Both the position numbers and the translations under genes were made by a program. Below are positions 30,701 through 35,848 of a DNA stretch of 61,056 bases, one piece after another. The DNA is taken from positions 1-61,056 of the forward strand of contig QQNF01000012.1 of assembly GCA_003402705.1 (NCBI GenBank), written 5' to 3'. The notes under the pieces were generated by a model. The model worked only from the letters and a program-made list of their open reading frames with translations, searched no databases and was not told where the DNA came from. The first letter of the stretch is position 1. Every line of letters starts with the position of its first letter. This DNA is from Verrucomicrobiota bacterium (GTDB taxonomy: Bacteria; Verrucomicrobiota; Verrucomicrobiia; Verrucomicrobiales; V1-33).

Positions 30701-32720
30701 CGACACGAGGGGGAACGTGGTGGCGATCACGGACAACGAGGGGCGCAGTCAGACCTTCGGTTACGATGCGCTGGGTCGGATGACGCGTGCGGAGAGCGCG
30801 GGAGGGCTTGTGGAGGTGTTCGGGTACAACCGGTTTGACCAATTGACGACGTATACTTCGCCGGATGAGCAAGTCTGGGAATACGGGTACAGTGATGACG
30901 GGTTGCGGGTGAGCGAGACCTCGCCGGAAGACCGAGTGCGGCGGTTTGAGTATACGGATGCGGGCAAGCTGGAGCGGACGATTGAGGCGAATGGGGACGT
31001 GGAAGAGATCGGGTATGACGCGGGTGGGCGTGCGACGAGCTATGAGTATGCTGCTGGAGCGGCGCCTGCGGTGGTGCAGAAGGCGGTGACGTTCAGTTAT
31101 GATGCCGACGGCCGGATCTCGGGTTATACGATGCCGGGGTCGAGTGCGGTGTACGGGTACGATGCGAAGGGGAGAAAGACGTCGGAGTCAGTGAACTACG
31201 GAGCGTTCACGAAGACGCAGAGCTGGACGTACAATGCTGACGACAGTTTGGCGACGCACACGAATGCGGCGGGGACGGTGATTGAGTACCTGCATGATGC
31301 GGGCGGGAGATTGGAGTCGATTGAACTGCCGGGAGTGGGGCAGATCACGTACGGGTCGAGGTATGGCGGGCGGGTTGGTGCGATTACGCTGCCTGGAGGG
31401 GTGACGCAGACGTTCAGTTATGATCCGCTGCTGAGGCCGACTGGGATGACGATGCGCAAGGCGGATGGGACGGCGGTGTATGCGTGGACGGAGGCGTTTG
31501 ATGGACTGAATCAGGTCCAGGAGCGGGTGATGGACGGCGTGACGGAGAGCTTCGGGTTTGATGCGTCGGGACGACTGACGATGGCGGGCGGGACGGCGTT
31601 CACGTATGACGGGCGTGGGAACCGCACGTCGCGGACGGGAGTGCCTGGCTTGTGGGTGTACAATGATGATGACGAGCTGGAGACGGCTGGCGGAGCGGCG
31701 TTCGGGTATGATGCCCGGGGGAACCGGACGAGTCGCACTGGAGGCGGGGGGAATCAGGGGTACACGTATGATGCGCAGGGATTGCTGACGACGGTGGTGA
31801 CTCCGGCGGGGACGGTGAGTTATCGATATGATCCGTTCGGGCGGCGGCTTGCGAAGACTGTGGGTGGGGTGACGACGTATTTCAGTCCGAGTGACGACGG
31901 AATCGAAGCGGAGTTTGACGCGGCTGGGAATGAGGTGGCGAGTTACGGGTATGATCCGGCTTCGGAGTACGGGCAGCGGGCGCTGTGGAAGAAGGTGGGG
32001 CCTGTGTATTACTGGTACGGGTTCGACAAGCTAGGCACGCCGTGTGTGATGGTGGACAGCGACGGGGTGGTGGTATGGAAGGCGAGTTATGATGTGTTCG
32101 GTGCGGCGACGGTGACGGTGGCGACGGTGGAGAACCATCTGCGGCTGCCGGGTCAGTATTTTGATGCGGAGACGGGACTGCATTACAACTGGCGCCGGTA
32201 CTATGATCCGGCGACGGGGCGGTTCCTGAGTCGGGATCCGGTGCGGGATGAGTACAATCACTTCCTGTATGCGCAGAACAATCCGCTGACGAAATTCGAT
32301 CCGGACGGATTGCGTGCGAAGGTGAGCGTGCCGATTCCACCCGGTGGGGGCATCTGCAAGGTGTACACGTCGCTCGATTTCTGCGAGTGCGGGGTGAAGT
32401 GCGGTGGTTCGCTGGGGTCCAGCAAGGCCAAGGGTGCGGGTTGCGAGCTGGCGGCGGACGTGGATCTCTGCAATGGGCGGAACGGGAATGGTCCGGGAGG
32501 GTTCCCGGCACCGAAGGTGTGTGTGGCGGCTGGTTGCAAGGTCGGGGATGGCACGTGCAAGGCGGAACTGCTGAAGGCGTGTTATGACTTCAGCAAGAAG
32601 AAGTGGGCGGCATCCGGGCCTGCGGTTGGCTGCAAGGCGAAGGGGCCCGGGAAGAGTGAAGGTGAGATCAAGACGCCACCGATCTTCAGGTCCGGTGAGC
32701 GTGATGGCTGGGGTTACTGA
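12777..32720 (+). CDS. Giant secreted FG-GAP / PPC / CARDB / Fn3 / RHS-repeat surface protein
   Basis: About 6,647 residues without interruption. The ATG at 12777 gives a signal peptide (MKAKFPIIQMLSALLAGHGLAA) and avoids overlapping the upstream gene. Order of domains (residues approximate): 23-190 jelly-roll-like; 190-677 Ig and PPC; 678-2889 three tandem units, each a seven-bladed FG-GAP propeller (DLNGDGxLD calcium loops), two PPC domains and an SbsA-like Ig; 2890-3155 PPC; 3155-3668 four CARDB-like domains (two opening PYPDL); 3668-4475 Ig and Fn3; 4475-5288 Ig and carboxypeptidase-regulatory-like; 5288-5408 Cys- and Gly-rich neck; 5408-6513 RHS/YD repeats ending in the RHS core (RFLSRDPVRDEYNHFLYAQN, then DPDGL); 6514-6647 a tip with 11 cysteines. 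Probably an exported adhesin or an RHS-caged effector on the cell surface. Confidence 0.93.
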   Translation: MKAKFPIIQMLSALLAGHGLAATVPYSQDFEGAVGPEWSLSTFNNAHVAAFTKFSGRFTNQAQTLTLSGLTVGTSYTVGFDLYVIDSWDGNSGPDYFKVVVDGTARFRETFSNYNGNPPSQPQTFVGAPDVGRTHLGFSGSYVDAIYRRIEVPFTATAATVTIAFQGENLQDVSDESWGVDNVAVQTSASLDATTVASVTLPAEGGTTSDPIDRFSVTATRVLTAVSANAAASYDLRRSGADGVFGNGDDAVVPLVPAYASGKTVSFVVTDNPLQPGTYRFRTIGLLDGAGLPVTDFARVFSVSDPLVGRLENIDNNALELATALPMTETPSGSGFLTALGVGTFSTTADVDYWRFDAEAGDRVTVRLEADALGVYPQIYLQNGAGANLVTAGGDYNGTVQIQNYVVTAPGSLLLRVFSNNAIARYQMRVDQARGLMLEVEGNDSAGAANVLPLAGTLRIAGALPTSDGEGDYFRLGTMNAGNAIDLNVSLPAGGVLVPGDLTLNLYADSNATPIATAAGGLLSHTLAADGVIYARVRSGAVRGLRAQYVMGLAISDGVPPRVTGTSLPAEAGSTTDLIDRFTVSFSEEMRAATVNDPANFELRSAGPDGVFDNGDDAVYGFVSGGYTSGLSAAYRITNGPLQPGSYRFRAATALLDRVGNGMAAPFERNFAVAGLAGFPGESRSNGNQALATTMSLTTNPNPDGTFSVGSSYASGGNNSYHLVSGRLDGDAFDDLVVANYGSSAISVLLGRGDGSLAAPVTYPSAANPHSVVLGDLNGDGNLDVFYSNYGAASAGVRLGNGDGTLGAAVNYAVGSNPHRVVLADFNADGQLDAAVANYGSNTVSVFPGNGDGTLGARVNVAVPGGPLGIAAGDVNADGSVDLVTANYNTHNLSVMLGNGAGAFGAPTVTSGVSGSNPYALVLSDFNGDGALDAATSHLSTANVGWFRGNGDGTFAAGVAVSTGFGGNYHLTVGDLNADSRPDLVVANYNNSRVIVLGGNGDGTFQTPLVYSIGANPIAAALGDYNKDGRVDIATVNHSNATVTVLLGNNVQPLVEDPVGSGLTSGTGRGRLQLADGTWDEDYWSFSGTAGHVLTFASETPGNPGSSGLRYDLYRPDGAFLTRFYADSNGRGQSSPVTLPISGRYTIGVFVNHGYEGEYRIRVSAASPPWQWEDEGNDSIGGADPLVISAGAPGHQVASVGGYIANNDTAGDYFRLGTQGVGTTISLTLAKPSTSPLVPTLQLFNAAGTAVAAGTTSLSHTVGAGGDGVYFARVSATPASSGLMSVYLLEMDAADIIAPLVTGCTLPAEGTTSTALTDKFSLSFSEDLVTGPVNSMASYELRFAGADGVFGNADDFLHTLIGDGYSGGLTAGFRITSGPLQPGSYRFTVATELKDRAENRLSVPFVRLFSVANIPGYVFEGLNNGSPGFATGLSLSPGSQTDGSFSVRSSGAIGAQAYQIVSGLFNADAFPDLVITNYGSGHVSVLLGNGDATFAAAVNYPTGANPFGVAVGDLNGDGQLDLVTANGGNNNLSVRLGNGDGTFRSNAVYPVGGSPRRVVLGDFNGDNRLDAAVANEGSANASILAGNGDGTFAAQTTVAVGGSPVGIASGDVNGDGRLDLVVANYGSDTISVLAGNGAGGFAPQAVFPCHASCDPYAVVLRDFDGDGRLDAATSNLSAATVSLLRGNGDGTFGAPAAVSTGFSGNYHLQAGDLDGDGIIDLAVANYSNSRLIVVRGRGDGSFDAPAAYSLGGNPIAAEIGDFNQDGRADIATANHGNATYAILTGNGVQPLAEDPVGSGFRFGTARGNLSLAAGVWDEDYWGFSGKAGDVVTFASETPGNPGSSSLRYDLYRPDGTFLTRFYGDGNGRGQSSPVTLPLTGRYTIGVFVNQGYEGEYRFRVTTAPPPWQWETEANDSIGTANGLAMTAGAAGTQVAKVGGYVANYDTAGDYYRLGTQGAGTTITLGLTKPESSPLVATVQIVNAAGTAVASGAAGASYSIPAGADGVYYARVTGAAGSIGLMSVYGLEILAEDSIAPQITACTLPAEGTVSTAMQDRFALTFSEDLVAAPVNTMANFELRHAGVDGEFGNADDVLYALSSDGYSGGLGVSYRVTNGPLQPGAFRYTVAPVLVDRAGNALAAPFVRNFSVANIPGFVYENLNNGSQAVATSLSLAPGAASDGSFSSTVQVGVGASPYNLASGHLNADGRLDVVTANHGGGNISVLLGNGNGTFAPAVNYAVGPNPFGIGLGDLNGDGRLDVVVANSSSHNLMVRLGNGDGTFGASTAFAVGTTPRRVVLADFNGDARIDAAVANESTDNISVLLGNGNGTFATQATYAAGDAPVGIDAADLNGDGRPDIVAANYGSDNLSVYLNNGSGGFSAQAVFAGTVNSDPYSVVVRDFNGDGRPDAVTSNLSTANVSYFPGTGPGTFGAAVTVGTGFGGNYHVGAVDFDGDGRLDLAVSNYSNSRFIVLAGNGDGTFGVPSVYSMGGNPIASAAGDYNGDGRMDLATCQYGNSTVAVFLGNGVLPLAEDPVGSGMASGTGRGNLPLIAGTWDEDYWSFSGTAGDIITFASETPGSPGGSGLRYDLYRPDGSYLTRFYGDGNGRGQSDPVRLPVSGRYSIGVFVNYGYEGEYRFRVTTAKPPVQWETEANNSIASANVPALAAGAPGHQVATVGGYLAVNDTSGDYFRLGNQGAGTVLMLRLTQPVSSPLVPTLQLYNSAGVLVASGASELTHTVAAGGDDAYFARVNGAAGSLGLMSVYQLEIDAADIIAPQILGSTLPAEGTAVAGLIDRFTLSFSEELEAAPVVNTGNFELRHAGVDGEFDNGDDVVYALSSDGYGGGLSASYRVTSAPLQPGFYRFKASTALLDRAGNPMASEYVQRFAIATVAGYVMENRDNNTRATATGVVLEEDPAGHRSAGARGFLPNLPVTGWDVDYWKFDAVAGDLLTIVAGNVGNPGSSGRRFDVYRPDGTLLQAFYTEWNGLGQMVPTAVPVTGTYTVAISIWYGHEGEYRFRVSTVKPPLQLETEPNGTVGAASGLSLATSGDSRFGSVAGTILSAGELDYFNLGPIAAGQTIYLTARRPGLSPITPVVSVYTAANAYVPESGGGRPFDGVAEVRITTAGTYYAAIRNGNPSSTSLDQYVLDVQVLPTGSLDFPNLIVSEIVPPSGGGILSGQTIPLVFTVRNGGALATPVPAWFDRVALSKNNVLGDGDDIPVATIARIGALDPGGAYAVNRTFQLPDGVSGDYFVIVETDSGNAVNEFVLEADNIAVSETTFRVTLAPYPDLRIEGMAASGPNAAGLIGLSWNSANRGNRAAAAWKQRLTVTRAGVAGVVSEVESDVTGPLNAGNVLGHSDSFAPVVAGRYTFSVLADSRNEVFEHDGTSNASAESNNTASVSVDATRDLSVPLIEVTPDAGLQSGNRLTIRWTDRNNGNLPLGTPFYDRVTVRNLTTGENLLVEDRYYDPAAAGNGVIGAGETRVRETAVNLPDGLRGVGVMQVEVVADFHGQVAEYLAAGGAEGNNVAQLSVTSAIAPYPDLQVTGLALAPATVSPGTVVTVSWIDRNEGNAPVRSSWYDRVVAVNTTTGSAISDQVVHYDIAAPGNGELASSSGRSRSAQFTVPNGAAGLGQIRVTVTADTYNGVFEFNAGGTGETNNGAERTVASANVDFTGPVVSNTQYNGAGIADGSVLTGSGRISAAVADPAGIGRVEFYLRPQAGADALLGTDSNGSDGYSAVWNAESAANGNYVFTIRAFDTFSNETVLTRTVSLVLAPPPAPVITVPVSGFETNQSLLTVRGTAVASTQVMVRLNGVDAGAGVTVAADGAWQIPVTLVNGANQITARASNAAGAGAVSNTVTATLDLTVPSPPGSVAAVSREDGRIRVTWTASGGPGIAGYHLYRAAAPFSDPAGPGVVRLTSVLLAAQQFDDTPAADGTWHYRLTATSVAGNVSVLSESVSAVSDRLPPSLGAVVFTPRNAAHLIGGRFGTGVVDVDVRVSEPLNGVPFFSLVPASGGFPLPVTLREGADPLQYGGSFAITEDTAAGSYQVSYSMRDANSNRGAGTSPTAGLVIDTKGPAVDGLTLSASAPILNDPASPAVLGVTLHLDEVSAGVPELQWSLTRLPANLTGTAVVLELGADEQTWSGTITLPVGAGAPEPEDLRFSFRASDDLGNEGREIKVASSFEVYQGTLPAFDAPSGFSAVARAGGIIDLGWSRRTGASGYQVYRSAVNGGPGVLEPLTVISDPEVLTFSDAPGEDGEYHYAIASLRTANGVTVAGAASVPPVHAIADEVPPAAPHDMGLTLASNGILSQWVAGIPAEAGVRYRVYRAAAPISSSSGLTPLTTTLTATRYLDPSPVPALRYYAVAAVDAAGNESALSNSAYLNATLWAVSSITVEKPESGPLGLSWTNASPDIRGYKLFLGPAVGGTLMSPTLLPSPAFADHGYVSGDRKYSIVTVDSADAESPSRSIVLPGIEYSLVPDQTVRRGLVSRLRVSVRNLSETETLANALAKITLAGQAHQSEAFSLAPLETREIGVVVGGYASLTEATAPVALRIESRPEEGALLRYLGSGTVAVADGGLAAEVIPGRFTRGGNGSFQFRVRNTSSETVEVVSAKSSGGADSPDLRVRLIDPNGNVLSGRQLRINVGPSVVTVADGTSVLRMAPGGEFLSEAMEIPVPETTAAQLTVQVEVDRAYYRYGRPEQVTSPGTSARAVASLTEVSYDGVIASALPAVSNGDQPVVISGRAVASPGGTVPVPNVALRLGISSGGFERVNQVTTDDAGNFSFRFQPLATEAGRYSVWVSHPDLLLKTPQATFVISRVTMEPGTASIRVPRNYTQRIVPVVRAGEGTTATNLRLEADGVVPAGISLTLDARASLGSGENTTLPFSFIGDSTAAATGSFRLRLVSDENAAGWASLAVEYSLTAATAAATFTPNVIDTGVNPGGAESETFRIRSVGLVPLKNVQLALVRIDGAAELPPPAWANLAVAPLTAEIPVGEELPVTLNVQPPADTAPGDYFFDIRFKAANYSDVSIPVRVVITASGTGNAIFKVVDLLTLTPNPRYVAPGNAQHPDPLYQGVLGATIQLQSEDVASFVRSVTTDGYGEADFRVGGEPALPAGRYKYRVTADGHDSRTGRLLIRPGVTLSETVLIPNRFVTIEWDVVPITIEDRYEILLEATFETNVPAPVVTVNPPILNLPAMCAGSVFYGEFAFTNHGLIRANSFTFVPPASDEYNQFELLDTIPTSIDARTTIVVPYKVTSKKSFPGIVCGPDGGADDGRAVRVEKAARTGSGGDCIRYTACFNYTYKHKCPWGDEVTGSGTVCANYAYGNCGGTGGPGGPGGGYYYGPGGGGPGGGGGLGWGSWGGSIKGSSDGCFPDFFDCKNRNPIGCWVNYVTRQFEDEALDLETLVPGSGNVVNRVRRFYRDNRWNFEHVDAGLVIKTDGTGPSELKHLGSTFSPVDSTRLEFTNGRDRIRRVSAGWKLNAANGNWREFNENGRLEKTGRDAATLLVYLYDADGNVSGLGAADGTSFLTFTWSGGHLTGATDVHGRTVAYEYSGNLLSTVTDSEGAVTRYFYDGSGRMDRYVDATGLTHRLAYDGAGHALSLLDEEGNGRLFSYDYDKLRREYYLSEQFTSGFLRERWYDSDGNIRLAKLNGQLVREVTLVDRTETLLYGDGSEVVQVYDENGAIRRVSMPDGSVQEYEYDPATRMLSKAVDPAGVITLYQRDAAGNVLQLTEAAGLPEQRVTVFAYNSAGKLVTERVTMGDGMGTTERSYTYDADGRIATRTDETGKVTRYEDHDANGYATIVVDPDNRALQFVYDASGRMKSRQDALGNRWQFEHDAFNNVTATIDAAGGRSETYYTIENLPSRTKDVFGTETSRIKYGPDGRITEQRDAAGRVTVNSYDDFGRLWKVTNPSGEVIEYRYKDTDPEGARPAEIVYPTFTRKLDYEYATRKVTTTDWVGGTKLRTTIHEIDTRGNVVAITDNEGRSQTFGYDALGRMTRAESAGGLVEVFGYNRFDQLTTYTSPDEQVWEYGYSDDGLRVSETSPEDRVRRFEYTDAGKLERTIEANGDVEEIGYDAGGRATSYEYAAGAAPAVVQKAVTFSYDADGRISGYTMPGSSAVYGYDAKGRKTSESVNYGAFTKTQSWTYNADDSLATHTNAAGTVIEYLHDAGGRLESIELPGVGQITYGSRYGGRVGAITLPGGVTQTFSYDPLLRPTGMTMRKADGTAVYAWTEAFDGLNQVQERVMDGVTESFGFDASGRLTMAGGTAFTYDGRGNRTSRTGVPGLWVYNDDDELETAGGAAFGYDARGNRTSRTGGGGNQGYTYDAQGLLTTVVTPAGTVSYRYDPFGRRLAKTVGGVTTYFSPSDDGIEAEFDAAGNEVASYGYDPASEYGQRALWKKVGPVYYWYGFDKLGTPCVMVDSDGVVVWKASYDVFGAATVTVATVENHLRLPGQYFDAETGLHYNWRRYYDPATGRFLSRDPVRDEYNHFLYAQNNPLTKFDPDGLRAKVSVPIPPGGGICKVYTSLDFCECGVKCGGSLGSSKAKGAGCELAADVDLCNGRNGNGPGGFPAPKVCVAAGCKVGDGTCKAELLKACYDFSKKKWAASGPAVGCKAKGPGKSEGEIKTPPIFRSGERDGWGY
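14808..17021 (+). repeat. Tandem unit 1 of the giant gene (2,214 bp, 738 codons)
   Basis: Begins at GFPGESRSNGN. Holds seven FG-GAP blades, two PPC domains (DEDYWSFSG and GDYFRLGTQG) and an SbsA-like Ig (LPAEGTTSTALTDKFSLSFSE). Landmark gaggatccggt is near 15947 and the ATTACTGG codons near 16020. Confidence 0.9.
17022..19232 (+). repeat. Tandem unit 2 of the giant gene (2,211 bp, 737 codons)
   Basis: Begins at GYVFEGLNNGS. Same domain order as unit 1, with the gaggatccggt landmark about 2.2 kb further on (near 18154). Blade 4 differs by a cysteine pair (FPCHASCDP). Confidence 0.92.
19233..21443 (+). repeat. Tandem unit 3 of the giant gene (2,211 bp, 737 codons)
   Basis: Begins at GFVYENLNNGS. 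Same order and exactly the same length as unit 2. The following segment (GYVMENRDNN at 21444) starts a fourth unit that keeps only the PPC part and lacks the propeller. Confidence 0.92.
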
Positions 32721-32733
32721 GAGAACATTCAAA

Positions 32734-34761
32734 ATGAACCAACTTATGAAAGCGATTCAGCGATTGCTGCTTCCCGCCATAGCTCTCCTAGCCGGACCGC
32801 TGCCGCGGTTGGGCGCGCAGGATGTCTGTGCGCGGGTGAAGATCCAGATTGAACAGGAGCTTACGTTCGAGCGCGAGGCGTTCGAGGCGAGGATGACGAT
32901 TACGAACGGATTACCGGAGACTGGGCTGACGGACCTGACGGTGACGGTGAATTTTGCGGATGAGGCCGGTGATCCAGTGATTGCGACGAGTGATCCGAAC
33001 AATCTGGCGGCGCAGTTTTTCATCCGGCTGCAGGATGGGAGCAGCATACCGTCATCAATTGCGTCGGGGTCGGCGGCGTCGATCAAGTGGCTGATCATCC
33101 CGAGTGCCGGGGCGGGCGGATCGCAGCCGGGCGGTGTGCGTTATCTAGTCGGGGCGGATGTGAGTTACAAGGTGGGGGGGAGTCCGGAGAAGGTGACGGT
33201 GGCACCGGATACGATTTCGGTGAAGCCGATGCCGCGGCTGACGCTGGATTACTTTCTGCCATCGGAGGTGAATGGAGATGATCCGTTTACGGCATTCATT
33301 GAGGAACCGGAGCCGTTTTCGCTGGGGGTGCGGATCAAGAACACAGGGTTTGGGCCGGCGACGAAGCTGAAGATTGATTCGAGCCAGCCGAAGATCGTGG
33401 AGAATTCGCAGGGCCTGCTGATTGCGTTCCGGCTGCATGGGTGCACGATTGATGACCTGCCTGCGGCGCCGACACTGCTGGCGGATTTCGGGACGATTCC
33501 TGGTGGGACGACGAAGACGGGCCGCTGGTTGATGACGAGCAGCCTTTATGGGCGGTTTATTGAGTTTAACGCGAGTTTTTCGCATGCGGACGATCTTGGC
33601 GGGCGGCTGACGTCATTGATTGAGAAGGTGAATGCGCGATTGATGGTGAATGATGTGCTGGTGGATCTGCCGGGACGGGACACGGTCCGGGATTTTCTGG
33701 CGTACGCTTCATCTGCGAAGACGGAGCTGAACGTGTGGGAGTCGAGCGGGGTGGAGACGGTGGTCAGTGATGTATCCGGTGGATCGGCGGTGAGCGGATC
33801 GGGCAGTACGCATGTGGTGACGAATCCCGGGGCGGCGGGGTCGCTGTATCTGAAGAAGACGGATCCGAACAATGGGCGGCGCAAGATTGTGTCGGTGACG
33901 AGGGCTGACGGGAAGAGTTTGTCTCCGGTGAATTCGTGGCTGTCGAAGACGTACATTCCGGGGGCGCAGCGTTATAACTATTTCCTGAACCTTTTTGATA
34001 CGGGCAATGTGGCGGGGCATGCGTACACGGTGGTGTTCGAGGATGCGGTGCTGGCGAACCGGAAGCCGCGGATGATTGATCCAGGGAACCGGATTTTCGT
34101 GGCTGGGGCGACGTTTGAGATGCTGGTGCTGGCGGATGATCCTGACGCGGATCCGCTGACGATCACGGCGTCGTCGTTGCCAACGGGGGCGACGTTTACG
34201 AAGATCAATGAAGGGGTGAGTGCGCTGCGGTGGGCACCGACGGCGGCGCAGGTGGGAGATTACACGGTAGCGTTTACGGTTTCCGATGGACTGCTTGAGG
34301 ACCGGAAGAACATTACGATCACGGTGACGAGCGATCCGATTTCGATTGCGTGGCGGTCGAGGATTTTCGGGCCGGATGTGAGGCCGTTTGAGATTTTCTT
34401 TACGGATGATGATGATGAGGACGGGATGGACAACGGGTTGGAGTATGCGCTGAACCGTGATCCGCGGCGTTCGGATGAGAGTTCGATTGTGATGCGGATC
34501 GAGTTGAATGCGGCGGATGAGATGGTGACGACGCTGACATACATCCGGCGGACGGATGATCCGAATCTGGAGGTGGAGGTGATAGGGTCGGACACGAGCC
34601 GTGATGCGGGGCCGTGGGTGGTGCAGCCACAGGCGGTGGATCCTGATCAGACGGGGGTGCCGGACGGCATGCAGAGGTGGAAGGCGGTTGATACGGTACC
34701 GATAACAGGGGCGCATCCGAGGAGATTTCTGCGGGTGCGGGCGAAGGTGGGAGCGCCCTGA
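32734..34761 (+). CDS. Secreted Ig/cadherin-like protein with Asp-rich Ca-binding stretch
   Basis: From ATG 32734 (13 bp after the giant gene's stop) the protein has 675 residues and a signal peptide (MNQLMKAIQRLLLPAIALLAGPLPRLGAQ). A domain of unpaired-Ig character follows (FEARMTITNGLPETGLTDLTVTVNFAD). Near residues 450-520 is a putative-Ig / dystroglycan-cadherin-like domain (RMIDPGNRIFVAGATFEM...LRWAPTAAQVGDYTVAFTVSDG). DDDDEDGMDNGLEYALNRDP near 550 is a thrombospondin-type-3-like calcium site common in verrucomicrobial surface proteins. No membrane anchor is visible. Its position suggests a companion of the giant protein. There is no Shine-Dalgarno; the leader has gagaacattca, close to the 13-mer seen before the genes at 5937 and 8026. 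Confidence 0.8.
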   Translation: MNQLMKAIQRLLLPAIALLAGPLPRLGAQDVCARVKIQIEQELTFEREAFEARMTITNGLPETGLTDLTVTVNFADEAGDPVIATSDPNNLAAQFFIRLQDGSSIPSSIASGSAASIKWLIIPSAGAGGSQPGGVRYLVGADVSYKVGGSPEKVTVAPDTISVKPMPRLTLDYFLPSEVNGDDPFTAFIEEPEPFSLGVRIKNTGFGPATKLKIDSSQPKIVENSQGLLIAFRLHGCTIDDLPAAPTLLADFGTIPGGTTKTGRWLMTSSLYGRFIEFNASFSHADDLGGRLTSLIEKVNARLMVNDVLVDLPGRDTVRDFLAYASSAKTELNVWESSGVETVVSDVSGGSAVSGSGSTHVVTNPGAAGSLYLKKTDPNNGRRKIVSVTRADGKSLSPVNSWLSKTYIPGAQRYNYFLNLFDTGNVAGHAYTVVFEDAVLANRKPRMIDPGNRIFVAGATFEMLVLADDPDADPLTITASSLPTGATFTKINEGVSALRWAPTAAQVGDYTVAFTVSDGLLEDRKNITITVTSDPISIAWRSRIFGPDVRPFEIFFTDDDDEDGMDNGLEYALNRDPRRSDESSIVMRIELNAADEMVTTLTYIRRTDDPNLEVEVIGSDTSRDAGPWVVQPQAVDPDQTGVPDGMQRWKAVDTVPITGAHPRRFLRVRAKVGAP

Positions 34762-34787
34762 AGCGAATCATCAACTCAAACTGAACA

Positions 34788-35843
34788 ATGAAAACTCAAT
34801 TGATAGTGGCGAGTGTGCTGATGATGGCGGCAGCCGTGCCGGTTCGTGCGCAGACGACGGGAGGGGCGACGGCGCTGACCATCAAAGGGGCGTCTGATTC
34901 CAGATTGTCGCTTCCGTATCAACCGCCGCGGGTGGAGGGAGGCACGGTGAGCGGGGTGACGGCGAATGCGCTGGTGCTGCAGGGTGAGGAATGGGAGTCG
35001 GACCAGTTCACGCGGCGCGCGGACGGGACGGGGAAGGCGTGTTATGCGTTGTTTCTGGAGGGGCCTTTGGAGGGGGTATATTACAAGATTCTGAGCAATA
35101 ATGAGGACACGCTGGTGCTGGATACGGAGGGTGACAAGCTGGATGCCCATCCGCTAGGGGCGATCGCGTTCGGGACGCGGGTGGACATTGTGCCTTACTG
35201 GACGGTGGCGGAGGTGTTTGGAGCGGACGAGGCCTCGGTGCTGCTTGAGCCGCGGGTGTCTCCGTTGTTTCCGACGGATGACGTGCTGCTTTACGACAAC
35301 GGGCGGACGGGGACAAACAAGGCTCCGGTGACGACTCTTTATTTCCGGAGAGGAGAGGGGTGGCGGAGTGTGGCTGCGCCGTCGGATTCGAGTGCGGACA
35401 CGGTGCTGCCGCCGGGGTCGGTGTTTACGGTGCGGCGGCGAGGGGCGACGGACCTTGAGTTGATCAATTTCGGGGTGTACTATCGTCAGCGGCGAGCGGT
35501 TTTTGTGGCTGGGGGAGCGACAGAGGGGAATGACCAGTATGTGTCGCTGCTGCTGCCGGAGCCGGTGACGCTGGATGAGTCGAATCTGGCGAGTGGCGTG
35601 GTGCGGCCGTCGGCGAGTCCGTTGCTGCGGGCGGACGAGGTGCTGGTGTGGCGTTCGGCGAATCCTGGATTCAATCAGGCACCGGACACGGTGCTGTACT
35701 ACCGGCCATTGATAGGCTGGCTTAAAGTGGGGGACAATGCACCGGTGGGCAGTTCGTTTACGCTGGCACCTGGCGAGGCGATCATCATCCGCAAGAAGCC
35801 GGCGAGTCCTCCTGCTGACTGGCTGCAAATCCCACCTCCCTGA
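34788..35843 (+). CDS. TIGR02597-type secreted protein
   Basis: The 351-residue protein has a signal peptide (MKTQLIVASVLMMAAAVPVRAQ) followed by repeated all-beta blocks: LPYQPPRVEGGTVSGVTANALVL, VDIVPYWTVAEVFG, a segment ending in LYFRRGEGWRSV, VLLPEPVTLDESNLASGVVRPS, LYYRPLIGWLKVGD and GEAIIIRKKP near the end. The recurring 'Y.R...GW..V' and 'I.P.WT...VFG' texture matches what I recall of the TIGR02597 family of Verrucomicrobiota, of unknown function. It sits between the Ig-like protein and the PEP-CTERM protein, 26 bp and 5 bp away, so all three are one operon. Confidence 0.75.
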   Translation: MKTQLIVASVLMMAAAVPVRAQTTGGATALTIKGASDSRLSLPYQPPRVEGGTVSGVTANALVLQGEEWESDQFTRRADGTGKACYALFLEGPLEGVYYKILSNNEDTLVLDTEGDKLDAHPLGAIAFGTRVDIVPYWTVAEVFGADEASVLLEPRVSPLFPTDDVLLYDNGRTGTNKAPVTTLYFRRGEGWRSVAAPSDSSADTVLPPGSVFTVRRRGATDLELINFGVYYRQRRAVFVAGGATEGNDQYVSLLLPEPVTLDESNLASGVVRPSASPLLRADEVLVWRSANPGFNQAPDTVLYYRPLIGWLKVGDNAPVGSSFTLAPGEAIIIRKKPASPPADWLQIPPP

Positions 35844-35848
35844 AGATT

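Noticed and set aside
28122..30872. 916-codon open frame on the minus strand inside the giant gene
   Set aside because: Arg/His/Pro-rich text without domains, exactly antisense to RHS/YD repeats; a by-product of high GC and periodic codons.
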